This document shows positions 16,916 through 25,689 of a stretch of 64,000 bases of DNA, piece after piece. The notes beneath the pieces were generated by a model. The model did not search any database. It was given only the letters and a program-made list of their open reading frames with translations, and was not told the origin of the DNA. Made by a program: the position numbers and the translations under genes. The first letter of the stretch is position 1, and each line of letters begins with the position of its first letter. Source of the DNA: Arthrobacter_B sp038069765 (GTDB lineage Bacteria; Actinomycetota; Actinomycetes; Actinomycetales; Micrococcaceae); NCBI RefSeq assembly GCF_038069765.1, contig NZ_JBBPFS010000001.1:620001-684000 (forward strand), given 5' to 3'.

Positions 16916-18427
16916 CTAGAAGCCCTGTGCCAGCCGATAATACGCGGAGTTCAGCTTCAGCTCGTTAACGAACGACGCAGTGGTGGTGGCGCCGTCGATC
17001 AGTGCCAGTTCCACTCCGGCGATGCGGGCAAAGTCCTCCCAGACGTCACGTCCCAGCGCGGTGGACATCACCGTGTGGTGTGCGCCGCCGGCCGAAAGCC
17101 AGCACTCCGCCGAGGTTTCCAGGTCCGGAGCGGGCTTCCACACCGCACGGGCCACGGGCAGGTTGGGAAGATCCTGCTCGGGGACCACGTTTTCCACGAT
17201 GTTGGCGGTGAGCCGGAAGCGTTCGCGCATGTCGGCCAGGGAAACGACGACGGCGGGCCCTGGATCTGCAGTGAAGACCAGGCGCACCGGGTCATCCTTG
17301 CCGCCGATGCCCAGCGGATGGATTTCCAGCGCCGGCTTTGACGTGGTCAGCGACGGGCAGACCTCGAGCATGTGCGCCCCGAGGATCACCTCGCTGCCCG
17401 GTACCAGGTTGTAGGTGTAGTCCTCCATCAGGGAGGCCCCGCCGGGCAGGCCCTCGCCCATGACCTTGGCGATGCGGACCAGGACGGCGGTCTTCCAGTC
17501 GCCCTCGGCGCCAAACCCGTAGCCGTCGGCCATGAGCCGCTGGACGGCCAGGCCGGGCAGCTGCTGCAGGCTGCCCAGGTCTTCGAAATTGGTGGTGAAG
17601 GCGCCGAAGTTTCCTGCTTCGAGGAAGGACCGCAGGCCCAGTTCCTGCCGCGCGCCGTAGCGCAGCGACTTGTGCCGGCCGCCGTCGCGCCGCAGCTCCG
17701 GAACGACGTCGTACAGCTCTTCGTACTCGGCGACCAGGGCATCCACTGCCTCTTCGGACACTGCGTCCACTGCCTCCGCGAGTTCGTTCACGGACCAGGT
17801 GTTCACGGAAACCCCGAACTTCACCTCCGCCTCGGTCTTGTCGCCCTCGGTGACGGCGACGTTGCGCATGTTGTCACCGAACCGTGCCAGCTTCAGGCTG
17901 CGGATTTCATGCCAGCCGGCCGCTGCCCGTGCCCAGGAATCGATCTTGGCCTGGACTCGGGGGCTCGAGACGTGCCCGACGACGGTTTTGCGGCTGATGC
18001 CGAGCCGGGAAGAAATGTAGGCAAACTCCCGGTCGCCGTGCGCGGCCTGGTTCAGGTTCATGAAGTCCATGTCAATCTCGGCCCACGGCAGCTCAACGTT
18101 GTGCTGCGTGTGCAGGTGCAGCAGCGGGCGCTGCAGCTTGGTGAGACCGCGGATCCACATCTTGGCGGGGGAGAAGGTATGCATCCAAGTGATCAGGCCA
18201 ATGCAGGCCTCCGAGGAGTTGGCCGCCAGGATCACTTCCTGGATGGCATCGGAGTCCTTCAGGACAGGCTTGAAGACAATGCGGTACGGAATGGCGTCAG
18301 CCTCGTCGAGCTGGCGGGCAATGTCGCCTGCCTGCTCCCGGACCTGGGCCAGGGTGTCTTCGCCGTAGAGTCCCTGGCTTCCGGTGAGAAACCAGATTTC
18401 GCGGGCGGGGGCAGTGCTGATGGTCAT
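16916..18427 (-). CDS. araA: L-arabinose isomerase
   Basis: A 503-residue enzyme that interconverts L-arabinose and L-ribulose in the cytosol, requiring Mn2+. Family motifs seen include IWFLTGSQGLYGEDTL at the N-terminus, LITWMHTFSPAKMWIRGL, LLHLHTQHNVELPW, GYGFGAEGDWKTAVLVR and MEDYTYNL. The length is usual for bacterial AraA. It is the third gene of the araB-araD-araA string, beginning 45 bases after the araD stop. The sugar kinase and epimerase are in the same operon, so the complete isomerase route from L-arabinose to D-xylulose 5-phosphate is present. Expression should follow the araB promoter and its AraR-type operator. Confidence 0.97.
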   Translation of the reverse strand: MTISTAPAREIWFLTGSQGLYGEDTLAQVREQAGDIARQLDEADAIPYRIVFKPVLKDSDAIQEVILAANSSEACIGLITWMHTFSPAKMWIRGLTKLQRPLLHLHTQHNVELPWAEIDMDFMNLNQAAHGDREFAYISSRLGISRKTVVGHVSSPRVQAKIDSWARAAAGWHEIRSLKLARFGDNMRNVAVTEGDKTEAEVKFGVSVNTWSVNELAEAVDAVSEEAVDALVAEYEELYDVVPELRRDGGRHKSLRYGARQELGLRSFLEAGNFGAFTTNFEDLGSLQQLPGLAVQRLMADGYGFGAEGDWKTAVLVRIAKVMGEGLPGGASLMEDYTYNLVPGSEVILGAHMLEVCPSLTTSKPALEIHPLGIGGKDDPVRLVFTADPGPAVVVSLADMRERFRLTANIVENVVPEQDLPNLPVARAVWKPAPDLETSAECWLSAGGAHHTVMSTALGRDVWEDFARIAGVELALIDGATTTASFVNELKLNSAYYRLAQGF

Positions 18428-18472
18428 GAAGAAATCCTTTTTCCGAGAGTGTTGGGGGAGCGGTGCTCCGAA

Positions 18473-19150
18473 TTATTTTTGGCCGTACACGTTCTGGTAG
18501 CGCTCGTACAGGCTGTCGATGTGCGGCTGTGCGATGGGCAGCAGGTTCCCCAGCTGGCGGCTGATGTGCACGGTGCGCGCAACTTCCTCGCAGAGGACCG
18601 CTGATTTCACTGCCGACCGGGCGTCCTTGCCGATGGTGAACACGCCGTGGTTCTGCATCAGGACGGCGGTGGAGCGGTGCCCGGAGAGCACCTCGACGAT
18701 GCCGCGTCCGATGGAGTCGTCGCCGATCAGGGCGAACGGACCCACCGGGATTTCCCCGCCGAACTCGTCCGCCATCATGGTCAGGACGCAGGGGATGGCT
18801 TCTCCGCGGGCCGCCCAGGCGGTGGCGTAGGTGGAGTGCGTGTGCACGACGCCGAACACGTCCGGCATATGCCGGTACACGTAGGCGTGAGCGTCGGTGT
18901 CCGACGACGGTGCGCCGCCGCCGTCGAGCGCAGTGCCGAACAGGTCGGTCAGGACCATGTTCTCCGGAGTGAGATCGTCATAGGAAACACCGGAGGGCTT
19001 GATGATCATCAGGTCCTGTTCCGGGACGCGCGCCGAGACGTTGCCGGCGGTCCAGGCCACCAGTTCGTTGCGGGTGAGTTCGGCGTGCAGGTCGCTGACC
19101 TGGCGGCGGAGCCTGTCCACGGTGCCGAGGACGTCGGAGGTAAGGGTCAC
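18473..19150 (-). CDS. araD: L-ribulose-5-phosphate 4-epimerase
   Basis: A 225-residue class II aldolase/adducin-type enzyme that epimerises L-ribulose 5-phosphate to D-xylulose 5-phosphate. The zinc ligands are visible in VVHTHSTYATAWAARG (His-x-His) and in the C-terminal QPHIDSLYERYQNVYG. The N-terminal LVAWTAGNVSARVPEQDLMIIKPSGVSYDDLTPENMV is characteristic of AraD. Its start overlaps the araB stop by four bases, so the two are translationally coupled. The product enters the pentose phosphate or phosphoketolase pathway. Confidence 0.96.
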   Translation of the reverse strand: MTLTSDVLGTVDRLRRQVSDLHAELTRNELVAWTAGNVSARVPEQDLMIIKPSGVSYDDLTPENMVLTDLFGTALDGGGAPSSDTDAHAYVYRHMPDVFGVVHTHSTYATAWAARGEAIPCVLTMMADEFGGEIPVGPFALIGDDSIGRGIVEVLSGHRSTAVLMQNHGVFTIGKDARSAVKSAVLCEEVARTVHISRQLGNLLPIAQPHIDSLYERYQNVYGQK

Positions 19151-20895
19151 AGTGCCGGTTCCTTTGCTGCAGTTTCTTCGGGTGAACGTGTTTCCGGCGC
19201 GGCCTCCGCTGCTCCGGCGAGCAGGCCTGCCGCTGCTGCGCGCTGGATCTTCTTCAGCCGGTGCATCACCTCGTTGGCGCCGCGGCCGAAGTAGTCATGG
19301 AGGGTGCGGTATTCCTCGTACAGGGCGTTGTAGGCGGCCACGTTTTCCGGAACGGGCTGATAAACCCCGCGCCGGACCCGGCCCATGGCGGCCGCGGCCG
19401 AACGCACATCCGGGTATGCTCCGGCCGCCACTGCTGCGTGGATCGCAGAACCCAGGGCCGGCCCCTGATCCGAGTCGATGACAGAGAGGGGCAGGTTGAT
19501 GACATCGGAGTAGATCTGCATCAGCAGCGGGTTCTTCAGCAGGCCGCCGGCCACCACAAATTCGGTGACGGGAACGCCGCTGGCGTTGAAGGCCTCGATG
19601 ATGGTCCGCGTGCCGAAGGCCGTGGCTTCCAGCAGTGCGCGGTACATGTCCTCGGGACGGGTGGCCAGGGTCTGGCCGACAAACACGCCCGAGAGTTCAT
19701 GGTCCACCAGCACCGACCGGTTGCCGCTGTGCCAGTCCAGGGCCACCAGGCCGTGCTCGCCGATGGCCTGGGCGGAGGCCAGTTCCGTGAGGTATTCGTG
19801 GACGCCGGTGCCGGCCTCGGCCGCGGCGTCCACGTAGCGCGGCGGAACGCAGTTGTTCACGAACCAGCCGAAGATATCACCCACGCCGCTCTGTCCGGCC
19901 TCGTAGCCCCAGAGGCCTTCCACGATGCCGCCCTGCACGGCGCCGCACATGCCGGGAACCTCGTGCAGTTCACCGGAGTTCATGACGTGGCAGGTGGAGG
20001 TTCCCATGATGGCGACCATCTGGCCGGGCTCAACGGCATTGGCGGCCGGGGCTGTTACGTGGGCGTCCACGTTGCCGACGGCAACGGCAATGCCCTGGGG
20101 AAGCCCGGTCCATGCAGCCGCACGGGCCGAGAGCGTGCCGGCGGCCGAGCCGAGCTGGCCGATGGTGTGCTCCAGTTTGTCGGTGACAAAGCCAGCAAAA
20201 TCGGGGTTCAGGGCGGCGAGATAGTCCGCTGAGGGGTAAGCCCCGTCCTGGTAGATGCCCTTGTAGCCGGCCGTGCAGGCATTGCGGACGTAGGAATCGG
20301 TCAGCTGCCACACAATCCAGTCCGCCGCTTCCACCCAGTGGTCCATGGCGGCGTAGATTTCCGGGTCTTCCTCCAGGATCTGAAGCGCCTTGGCGAACTC
20401 CCATTCCGAGGAAATGAGTCCGCCGTAGCGTCCCAGCCAGGATTCTCCCCGCTCGGCTGCGAGCGTGCTGATCCGGACGGCCTGCCCCTGGGCGGCGTGG
20501 TGGCGCCAAAGCTTGACATAGGCGTGGGGGCGTTCCGCGAACTCTGGCAGTTCATTCAGCGGGGTGCCGTCGCCGGTGACGGGGACCATGGTGCAGGCGG
20601 TGAAGTCGGTGGCCAGACCGATGACGGCTTCCGGGTCAATGCCGGCCTCTGCCAGGGCAGCGGGCACGGCCTTGCTGAGGACTTCCACGTAATCCTGCGG
20701 AACCTGCAGAGCCCAGTCCGGGGGCAGCCGGACGCCGGTGCCGGGAACGTTGTCCGTGATGACGGCATGCGGATACGGGTGGACGGCGGAGCCAAGCTCG
20801 GTGCCGTCGGAGACCCGCACCACCACGGCCCGTCCGGAGAGGGTGCCGTAGTCCACCCCGATGACGTATTGCTCTTCCGGATCGGTCCTGCTCAT
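19147..20895 (-). CDS. araB: Ribulokinase
   Basis: A 582-residue FGGY-family carbohydrate kinase that phosphorylates L-ribulose to L-ribulose 5-phosphate using ATP. The phosphate-binding N-terminus reads VIGVDYGTLSGRAVVVRV. Further AraB-type motifs are VIGLATDFTACTMVPV, KLWRHHAAQ, NVDAHVTAPAA, GTSTCHVM and VAGGLLKNPLLMQIYSDV. It is the first gene of the long minus-strand operon and carries the promoter and operator of the set directly upstream. An Ala/Glu-rich tail of about 25 residues extends beyond the usual end and looks disordered. Confidence 0.97.
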   Translation of the reverse strand: MSRTDPEEQYVIGVDYGTLSGRAVVVRVSDGTELGSAVHPYPHAVITDNVPGTGVRLPPDWALQVPQDYVEVLSKAVPAALAEAGIDPEAVIGLATDFTACTMVPVTGDGTPLNELPEFAERPHAYVKLWRHHAAQGQAVRISTLAAERGESWLGRYGGLISSEWEFAKALQILEEDPEIYAAMDHWVEAADWIVWQLTDSYVRNACTAGYKGIYQDGAYPSADYLAALNPDFAGFVTDKLEHTIGQLGSAAGTLSARAAAWTGLPQGIAVAVGNVDAHVTAPAANAVEPGQMVAIMGTSTCHVMNSGELHEVPGMCGAVQGGIVEGLWGYEAGQSGVGDIFGWFVNNCVPPRYVDAAAEAGTGVHEYLTELASAQAIGEHGLVALDWHSGNRSVLVDHELSGVFVGQTLATRPEDMYRALLEATAFGTRTIIEAFNASGVPVTEFVVAGGLLKNPLLMQIYSDVINLPLSVIDSDQGPALGSAIHAAVAAGAYPDVRSAAAAMGRVRRGVYQPVPENVAAYNALYEEYRTLHDYFGRGANEVMHRLKKIQRAAAAGLLAGAAEAAPETRSPEETAAKEPAL

Positions 20896-20946
20896 GGGTC
20901 CTCCTGTGGCGGCCGGAGGGACCGGCCGAACGAATCGTCGTTGATC

Positions 20947-20962
20947 TTGTTAGCGCTAACAA
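20947..20962. promoter_or_regulatory. AraR/LacI-type operator upstream of araB
   Basis: TTGTTAGCGCTAACAA is a perfect 16-bp palindrome with the central CG expected of LacI-family operators. It overlaps the 3' edge of the araB -10 box, so binding should block transcription. A 14-bp copy recurs at 23166-23179. Confidence 0.85.
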
Positions 20963-20990
20963 TTAGATGTTTGCTGTGTCTCATTGTCAA
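20962..20990 (-). promoter_or_regulatory. araB promoter
   Basis: On the minus strand TTGACA (20990-20985) and TCTAAT (20967-20962) are separated by 17 bases, a near-consensus vegetative promoter reading into araB. The LacI-type palindrome begins at its -10 box. Confidence 0.82.
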
Positions 20991-21044
20991 GACGAGGATA
21001 TTTCAGCGAAACGAAGCGCGCCCCCGCCGCGCCGGTGGTGCCTC

Positions 21045-22112
21045 CTATTGCCCCGGGGGAGCGGTGCTGCTGCGGACCATCAGCTCCGGTGCCGGCAGCT
21101 CTTCGGGCGTGCCGCCCGCAGTTCCCCCTGATTCCCCGCCCGCACCGGCGGCGGAGCCGGCAATCTGCAGCAGGAGCCGATCGATGCAGTACCTGCCCAT
21201 GCTGCGGAAGTCCTGGCGGATGGTGGTCAGCGGCGGAAGGAAGTAGGCCGCTTCGGGCTGGTCATCAACACCCATGACACTGATGTCTCCGGGGACACTG
21301 ATACCGCGCTCATGCAGAGCACGCATGAACCCCAGGGCCATCTGGTCATTGGCGACAAATACGGCGGTGTGCGCGTCGGCGTCGAACTCCAGCCCGTTGC
21401 GGTAGCCGGATTCCGCACCCCAGTCACCGGTCATCGGCGGCGCAGCCGCCAACCCGCGGGCCTCAAGCTCGGCTCGCCACCCGGATGCCCTTCGCTGCGC
21501 ATCGATCCACTGCTCGGGTCCGGCAAGGTGTGCGATGCTCCGGTGCCCAAGGTCGGCCAAGTGCGCCACTGCTGTCCGTGCCGCCTGCTCCTGGCTTCCT
21601 TCCGGGGCCAGTCCGCCGGCCACGACTTCCAGGGGAATGGTCAGCTGCAGGTCGCGGAACAGGTCGACGCCGGCCTGTACGGGTGCCACCACCACGATTC
21701 CATCGGGCGCCTGGTTGAGGAGATGGTTGACAGACTCCAGCATGGCGTCCGGGGATAGCTCCCGCAGGCCGGCCACGCTGACAAAGTATCCCTCCCGAAA
21801 GGCTGCCTCCTGCAGGCCCAGCAGGGTGCTCGCCGGTCCGTACTGCTCAAGTTCGGTAATGATGACGCCGATCACCTTGGAAGAGCGCGTCACCAGGGAC
21901 CGGGCCGCAGCATTTCGCCGGTAGCCGAGCTCCCCGATGGCTGCAGAAACCCTTTCCCTCGTGGCCTGGCTGACGTTGGGGTGTTCATTCAAGACCCGGG
22001 AAACCGTCTGGTGGGACACGCCGGCAACGCGGGCTACGTCCTCCATGGTGGGCGGCGCGCCGGAGAGCCTGCGCTGTAACGGTGCCATGGGCTGCTTTCT
22101 GTCGATCTTCAC
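21045..22112 (-). CDS. LacI family regulator, probable arabinose repressor (AraR-like)
   Basis: A 355-residue LacI/GalR-type regulator. After a short N-terminal extension, the helix-turn-helix is at residues 23-43 (TMEDVARVAGVSHQTVSRVLN), with the hinge helix NAAARSLVTRSSKVIG following. The ligand domain carries QMALGFMRALHERGISVPGDISVMGVDDQPEAAYFLPPLTTIRQD, typical of sugar-responsive members. It lies between the two TGTTAGCGCTAACA operators, one upstream of araB and one upstream of the epimerase gene that precedes it, so local control of both arms by this protein is the simplest model. L-arabinose or a derivative as inducer is inferred. The GTG start at 22112 is weak; ATG 22088 is an alternative. 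It follows the epimerase gene by 32 bases. Confidence 0.88.
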   Translation of the reverse strand: MKIDRKQPMAPLQRRLSGAPPTMEDVARVAGVSHQTVSRVLNEHPNVSQATRERVSAAIGELGYRRNAAARSLVTRSSKVIGVIITELEQYGPASTLLGLQEAAFREGYFVSVAGLRELSPDAMLESVNHLLNQAPDGIVVVAPVQAGVDLFRDLQLTIPLEVVAGGLAPEGSQEQAARTAVAHLADLGHRSIAHLAGPEQWIDAQRRASGWRAELEARGLAAAPPMTGDWGAESGYRNGLEFDADAHTAVFVANDQMALGFMRALHERGISVPGDISVMGVDDQPEAAYFLPPLTTIRQDFRSMGRYCIDRLLLQIAGSAAGAGGESGGTAGGTPEELPAPELMVRSSTAPPGQ

Positions 22113-22144
22113 GTGTGTCTGTGCGGTGCCGGTAGGCCGGAAGG

Positions 22145-23056
22145 CTATCCGGCGCTGACAGTGTACGAAAATGCATGCTCGTCGCCGGGTTCCAGCACAA
22201 TGAGGTCAGTGCCGGTATTGAAGGCATTCGGCGGGCAGGACATGGGTTCAACGGCCATGCCCAGGCGTCCGAGCTCTTCTCCGGAGTACACCTGCAGCCA
22301 GCCCGATCCCTCCGGCCCGGCCGGGGAGGAAAGTACCGACGCGTCGCCCGTCGCGGGGTCGCGCAGGCTCACCTCCCAGCCGCCGTCGGGCAGGCCGGTG
22401 AAGGCGTGGTCCAGGCTCATGGCGCCCAGGACGCGGGGCTGCGAGAAATCGTAGTCCGTGCCCGCCGTTTCCTTCAGCTCCAGGGGCAGCAGGCGGTCGT
22501 CGGTCATGAGCACCCGCGAGGCGGCAAAGCCCACTTCGCAGTCGTCCACCGACCGGCCGACGGTGAGGTACGGATGGGAGGAAACGCCGTAGGGCGCAGC
22601 CGTGCGGCCTGCATTGCGGGCACTGACCGTCACGGTTAGGCCTGCTTCCTCAGTGAGCGCAAACTCGGCCCGCAGCTGCAGCTGATGCGGGTAGCCCGGC
22701 TGCCCGTGCAGCGTGTGCTCCAGCACGACGGCGTGCTCCGAGCGGGACGCAACCTGCCAGTCCACCCAGACCGCCAGGCCGTGGAGCGCGGTTCCCGTGG
22801 ACGCTTCATTAACGGGAACCTCATACGTTTTACCCCGGAAAACGTACGTGCCGGAGTCGATGCGGTTGGGCCAGGGAACAAGCGTTTTGCCCGCGTAGGC
22901 GTGCGGAACGAGATCCGGGTCGAACGGGAGCACCAGGTCGCGTCCACCGTGGCGCAGACTTTGGATTCCTGCTCCCACAGTGGCTATCCCTGCGCTGTAG
23001 GGACCTGCCTCCAAAGTGATGATCTGTCCGTTGGGGCTAACGGCCGGCCTGTTCAT
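22145..23056 (-). CDS. galM: Aldose 1-epimerase family protein
   Basis: A 303-residue galactose mutarotase-like protein that would interconvert alpha and beta anomers of the free sugar. The motifs LVPWPNRIDSGTYVFRGKTYEVPVNE, ALHGLAVWVDW and PYGVSSHPYLTVG carry the usual catalytic His pair, and Glu in YSGEELGRLGMAVEPMSCPPNAFNTG corresponds to the catalytic base region. The start is ATG 23056, chosen because GAGAGGA lies about seven bases upstream; the open frame continues to 23143 but adds no family-like sequence. It is the first gene of a two-gene unit with the AraR-like regulator and has the second LacI-type operator upstream. A role in arabinose mutarotation is inferred from context. Confidence 0.88.
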   Translation of the reverse strand: MNRPAVSPNGQIITLEAGPYSAGIATVGAGIQSLRHGGRDLVLPFDPDLVPHAYAGKTLVPWPNRIDSGTYVFRGKTYEVPVNEASTGTALHGLAVWVDWQVASRSEHAVVLEHTLHGQPGYPHQLQLRAEFALTEEAGLTVTVSARNAGRTAAPYGVSSHPYLTVGRSVDDCEVGFAASRVLMTDDRLLPLELKETAGTDYDFSQPRVLGAMSLDHAFTGLPDGGWEVSLRDPATGDASVLSSPAGPEGSGWLQVYSGEELGRLGMAVEPMSCPPNAFNTGTDLIVLEPGDEHAFSYTVSAG

Positions 23057-23165
23057 ATTCGGGTCCTCTCGTCGGCTGTGCTGATGCAGTAGCTGTCCCG
23101 GGGTCAGCGGCCCTGCCTGCGGAGCACCCGCCGGCCCTGCCAAAGAGCTGTTTGCCCAGTTTACC

Positions 23166-23179
23166 TGTTAGCGCTAACA
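23166..23179. promoter_or_regulatory. Second AraR/LacI-type operator
   Basis: TGTTAGCGCTAACA is a perfect 14-bp palindrome identical to the core of the araB operator. It lies between the epimerase gene and the divergent transporter gene and could regulate both. Confidence 0.83.
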
Positions 23180-23221
23180 CAACCACGCAATTTCCAATAC
23201 CGGAAATGCCCGAGTGATGCC

Positions 23222-23267
23222 TTGACGGCGGAGCAATCGCGTGGAATATTGCTCTTGCAACGTTGTA
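23222..23267 (+). promoter_or_regulatory. Promoter and second-type palindrome upstream of the sugar-binding protein gene
   Basis: TTGACG (23222-23227) and AATATT (23245-23250) are 17 bases apart. Just downstream, TGCAACGTTGTA (23256-23267) is a near-perfect palindrome that shares its CAACGTTGTA core with the site upstream of arfA. The spacing fits an operator covering the transcription start. Confidence 0.6.
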
Positions 23268-23337
23268 AACGTGGTTTGGCTCACATTCTTCAGGCGGCAG
23301 CGGCCGCACCCCAGGCACCATTTACCGGAAGGACTAC

Positions 23338-24675
23338 GTGATAATGAGGTCACGTTCACTGACTGCAGGCGCGGCAATGGTCGCAGCCGCAGCCCTTTTA
23401 CTCAGCGGATGCTCCGAATCTTCGGGCGCTGATTCAGACGAGAAAAAACTGACGTTCATGTTCCGCGGGGGACCGGACGAGAAGACGGCGTACGACGCCG
23501 CCGTAGCCCGCTTCGAGGAAGCCAACGGCGTTGACGTCGAAATGATCGTCACTACGGCCGACGAGTACAACACGAAGCTGAAAGCTGCCATTGCAGGCAA
23601 GCAGATTCCTGACGTTTTTTACGTTGCCCCGGGCGACGTCCAGTCCTACGTCGGCAACGGCATCATCAAGGACATCACCGCCGATGTTGAAGGCGTGGAA
23701 TCGATCGATCTGGACAATATCTGGGACTTCGGCATCGACAGCTACCGCTACGACGGCAAGCTCATGGGACAGGGCCCCATCTATGCACTGCCCAAGGACA
23801 TCGGCCCGTTCTCCTTTGGCTACAACAAGACGATGTTCGAGGAAGCCGGCATTCCGCTTCCCGATGCGGACAAGCCGTACTCGCTGGCCGAATTCGTGGA
23901 CGTAGCCAAGCAGCTGACCAAGGACACAGACGGCGACGGTGCGCTGGACCAGTGGGGGACCGGGCTAAACGTCTCCTGGAACGTCCAGGCGTTTGCCTGG
24001 TCCAACGGTGCGGACTTCCTTAACGAGGACCGCACCAAGGTCACGGTGGACACTCCGGAGTTCGCCGAAGCCCTGCAGTGGTTTGCGGATCTGCAGAACG
24101 TGCACGGAGTAACTCCCTCTGCCAGCGAGGCCCAGACCCTCGACACCTACCAGCGCTGGATGCAGGGTGAAATCGCCTTCTTCCCCGTGGCGCCCTGGGA
24201 CCTGTCGACGTACGAGAAGCTGCCGTTCGATTACGACGTTATTCCCTATCCGGCAGGATCCACCGGGGAGGCCGCCTCGTGGATCGGCACCCTGGGAATT
24301 GCCGTCGCGGAAAGCAGCGACTTCCCGGAGGAGGCAGTCAAGCTGGCCCAGTACCTCTCCACCGATGTGGAAGCGCAGCAAACCCTCGTGGACGCAGGGG
24401 TGCAGATCCCCAATCTCAAGGACATGGCCGAAACCTGGGCTGCGGACTCAACCACCAAGCCGGCGAACAAGCAGGAATTCCTGGACATTGTGAACGACTA
24501 CGGCCGTCCGCTGCCGGGCGGCTTCACCTACAACGGCGAGTGGTACGACGAATTCTTTACCAACATCCAGCCGGTCCTCGACGGCGATCAGACGGCAGCG
24601 GACTATCTGAAGGAAGCCCAGCCCAAGATGCAGCAGTTCCTGGATTCAGCCAATCAGCAGGCCGGTATCGGCTAG
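23338..24675 (+). CDS. ABC transporter sugar-binding lipoprotein
   Basis: A 445-residue extracellular solute-binding protein of the carbohydrate-uptake CUT1 type. The signal peptide ends in the lipobox LLSGC, so Cys23 would be acylated and the protein tethered outside the membrane. The mature part begins with a Ser-rich linker and carries typical SBP_bac_1 features (LTFMFRGGPDEKTAYDAAVARFEEANGVDVEMI; later QIPDVFYVAPGDVQSYV). GGAAGGA lies four bases before GTG 23338; ATG 23344 is the alternative start. It is the first gene of a plus-strand set with two permeases, a GH43 enzyme and a YesL-type protein. Arabino-oligosaccharides are the expected ligand from context. Confidence 0.92.
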   Translation: MIMRSRSLTAGAAMVAAAALLLSGCSESSGADSDEKKLTFMFRGGPDEKTAYDAAVARFEEANGVDVEMIVTTADEYNTKLKAAIAGKQIPDVFYVAPGDVQSYVGNGIIKDITADVEGVESIDLDNIWDFGIDSYRYDGKLMGQGPIYALPKDIGPFSFGYNKTMFEEAGIPLPDADKPYSLAEFVDVAKQLTKDTDGDGALDQWGTGLNVSWNVQAFAWSNGADFLNEDRTKVTVDTPEFAEALQWFADLQNVHGVTPSASEAQTLDTYQRWMQGEIAFFPVAPWDLSTYEKLPFDYDVIPYPAGSTGEAASWIGTLGIAVAESSDFPEEAVKLAQYLSTDVEAQQTLVDAGVQIPNLKDMAETWAADSTTKPANKQEFLDIVNDYGRPLPGGFTYNGEWYDEFFTNIQPVLDGDQTAADYLKEAQPKMQQFLDSANQQAGIG

Positions 24676-24688
24676 CACTTCCAGACCG

Positions 24689-24747
24689 CAGGTGCCGCGG
24701 CCCTTACCCGGCCGCGGCACCTGCCCCACCACGGCCAGGTGCCGTGG
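24689..24747 (+). other. Two mutually exclusive hairpins between binding-protein and permease genes
   Basis: Arm A (24689-24702) pairs perfectly over 14 bp with arm B (24710-24723) around a 7-base loop. The last 12 bases of arm B (24712-24723) can instead pair with arm C (24736-24747), fully if one G-U pair is allowed. Arm C thus repeats arm A. Such structures after the first gene of an ABC operon commonly protect upstream mRNA or attenuate the permease part; the competing fold is seen directly, its role is inferred. Confidence 0.78.
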
Positions 24748-24778
24748 GATCGATCAGCACAATCAAAGAGGATTACTG

Positions 24779-25678
24779 ATGTCCCAGACTATGCGCCGGT
24801 CAACGCTGCACCGGGGGGAGCACCGGGCCGCCCTGGCCTTTGTTGCCATTCCCGTCCTCGGCTTCCTGCTCTTCACGCTTTATCCGCTCGGATATTCGAT
24901 ATATGCATCTTTTACCGACTGGAACGGTTTGTCCGCACCGAAATTCAGCGGCCTGAAAAACTACGTCACGATGTTCAACGACCCGTACTTCCTCAAATCC
25001 CTGTGGAACACGGTCTTCATGATGATCGCCATTCCGATCGGGCTGGTGGTGTCGCTGGCCCTGGCACTGGCAATGAACCGGAAAATGCGGGGAACCACAT
25101 TCTTCCGGACCGTGTACTATCTGCCGGTCATTTCCTCCATTGCAGCCGTTGCCATTCTGTGGCAGTGGGCCTTCAACGGCGACTTCGGACTTATCAACCA
25201 GGTTCTGGCGCTGGTGGGCATCGACGGCCCCAACTGGCTGCAAAACGCCGACACGGTCAAGCCCGCCCTGATGCTCATGGCTGTGTGGAAGGGCCTGGGC
25301 TACTCAATGCTCCTCTACCTGGCGGCGCTGCAGTCGGTTCCGCGCCACCTGTACGAAGCAGCTGCCCTGGACGGAGCCAACGCCTGGAAGCAGTTCCTGC
25401 ACATCACGCTGCCCATGGTCAGCCCGGTGACGTTCTTCCTGCTCGTAACCAGCATTATCGGCGGCTCGCAGATCTTCGTCGAAGTGAACATCATGACTCC
25501 CACCGGCGGCCCGGAATTCTCCTCTGCAACCATCGTTTGGTACATCTGGCAGAAGGCCTTCGACAACCTGCAAATGGGATACGCCTCCGCCATGTCCGTG
25601 GTGCTGGGCCTGCTGGTCTTCGTCGTTACTTTCCTGCAGTTCCGCCTTAACCGCCGCAACCAGTTCTCCATCGATTGA
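24779..25678 (+). CDS. Sugar ABC transporter permease (MalF type)
   Basis: A 299-residue inner-membrane permease with six predicted membrane spans. The cytoplasmic EAA loop that contacts the ATPase reads YEAAALDGANAWKQFLHITLPMVSP. The start is ATG 24779, preceded by AGAGGA. It would pair with the next permease to form the channel for the solute delivered by the binding lipoprotein. It is separated from the binding-protein gene by the double-hairpin region and from the next gene by 11 bases. Confidence 0.95.
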   Translation: MSQTMRRSTLHRGEHRAALAFVAIPVLGFLLFTLYPLGYSIYASFTDWNGLSAPKFSGLKNYVTMFNDPYFLKSLWNTVFMMIAIPIGLVVSLALALAMNRKMRGTTFFRTVYYLPVISSIAAVAILWQWAFNGDFGLINQVLALVGIDGPNWLQNADTVKPALMLMAVWKGLGYSMLLYLAALQSVPRHLYEAAALDGANAWKQFLHITLPMVSPVTFFLLVTSIIGGSQIFVEVNIMTPTGGPEFSSATIVWYIWQKAFDNLQMGYASAMSVVLGLLVFVVTFLQFRLNRRNQFSID

Positions 25679-25689
25679 GGGCGACCACT

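Noticed and set aside
17372..18604. 410-codon plus-strand open frame
   Set aside because: It is antisense to araA and part of araD; no domain is recognisable.
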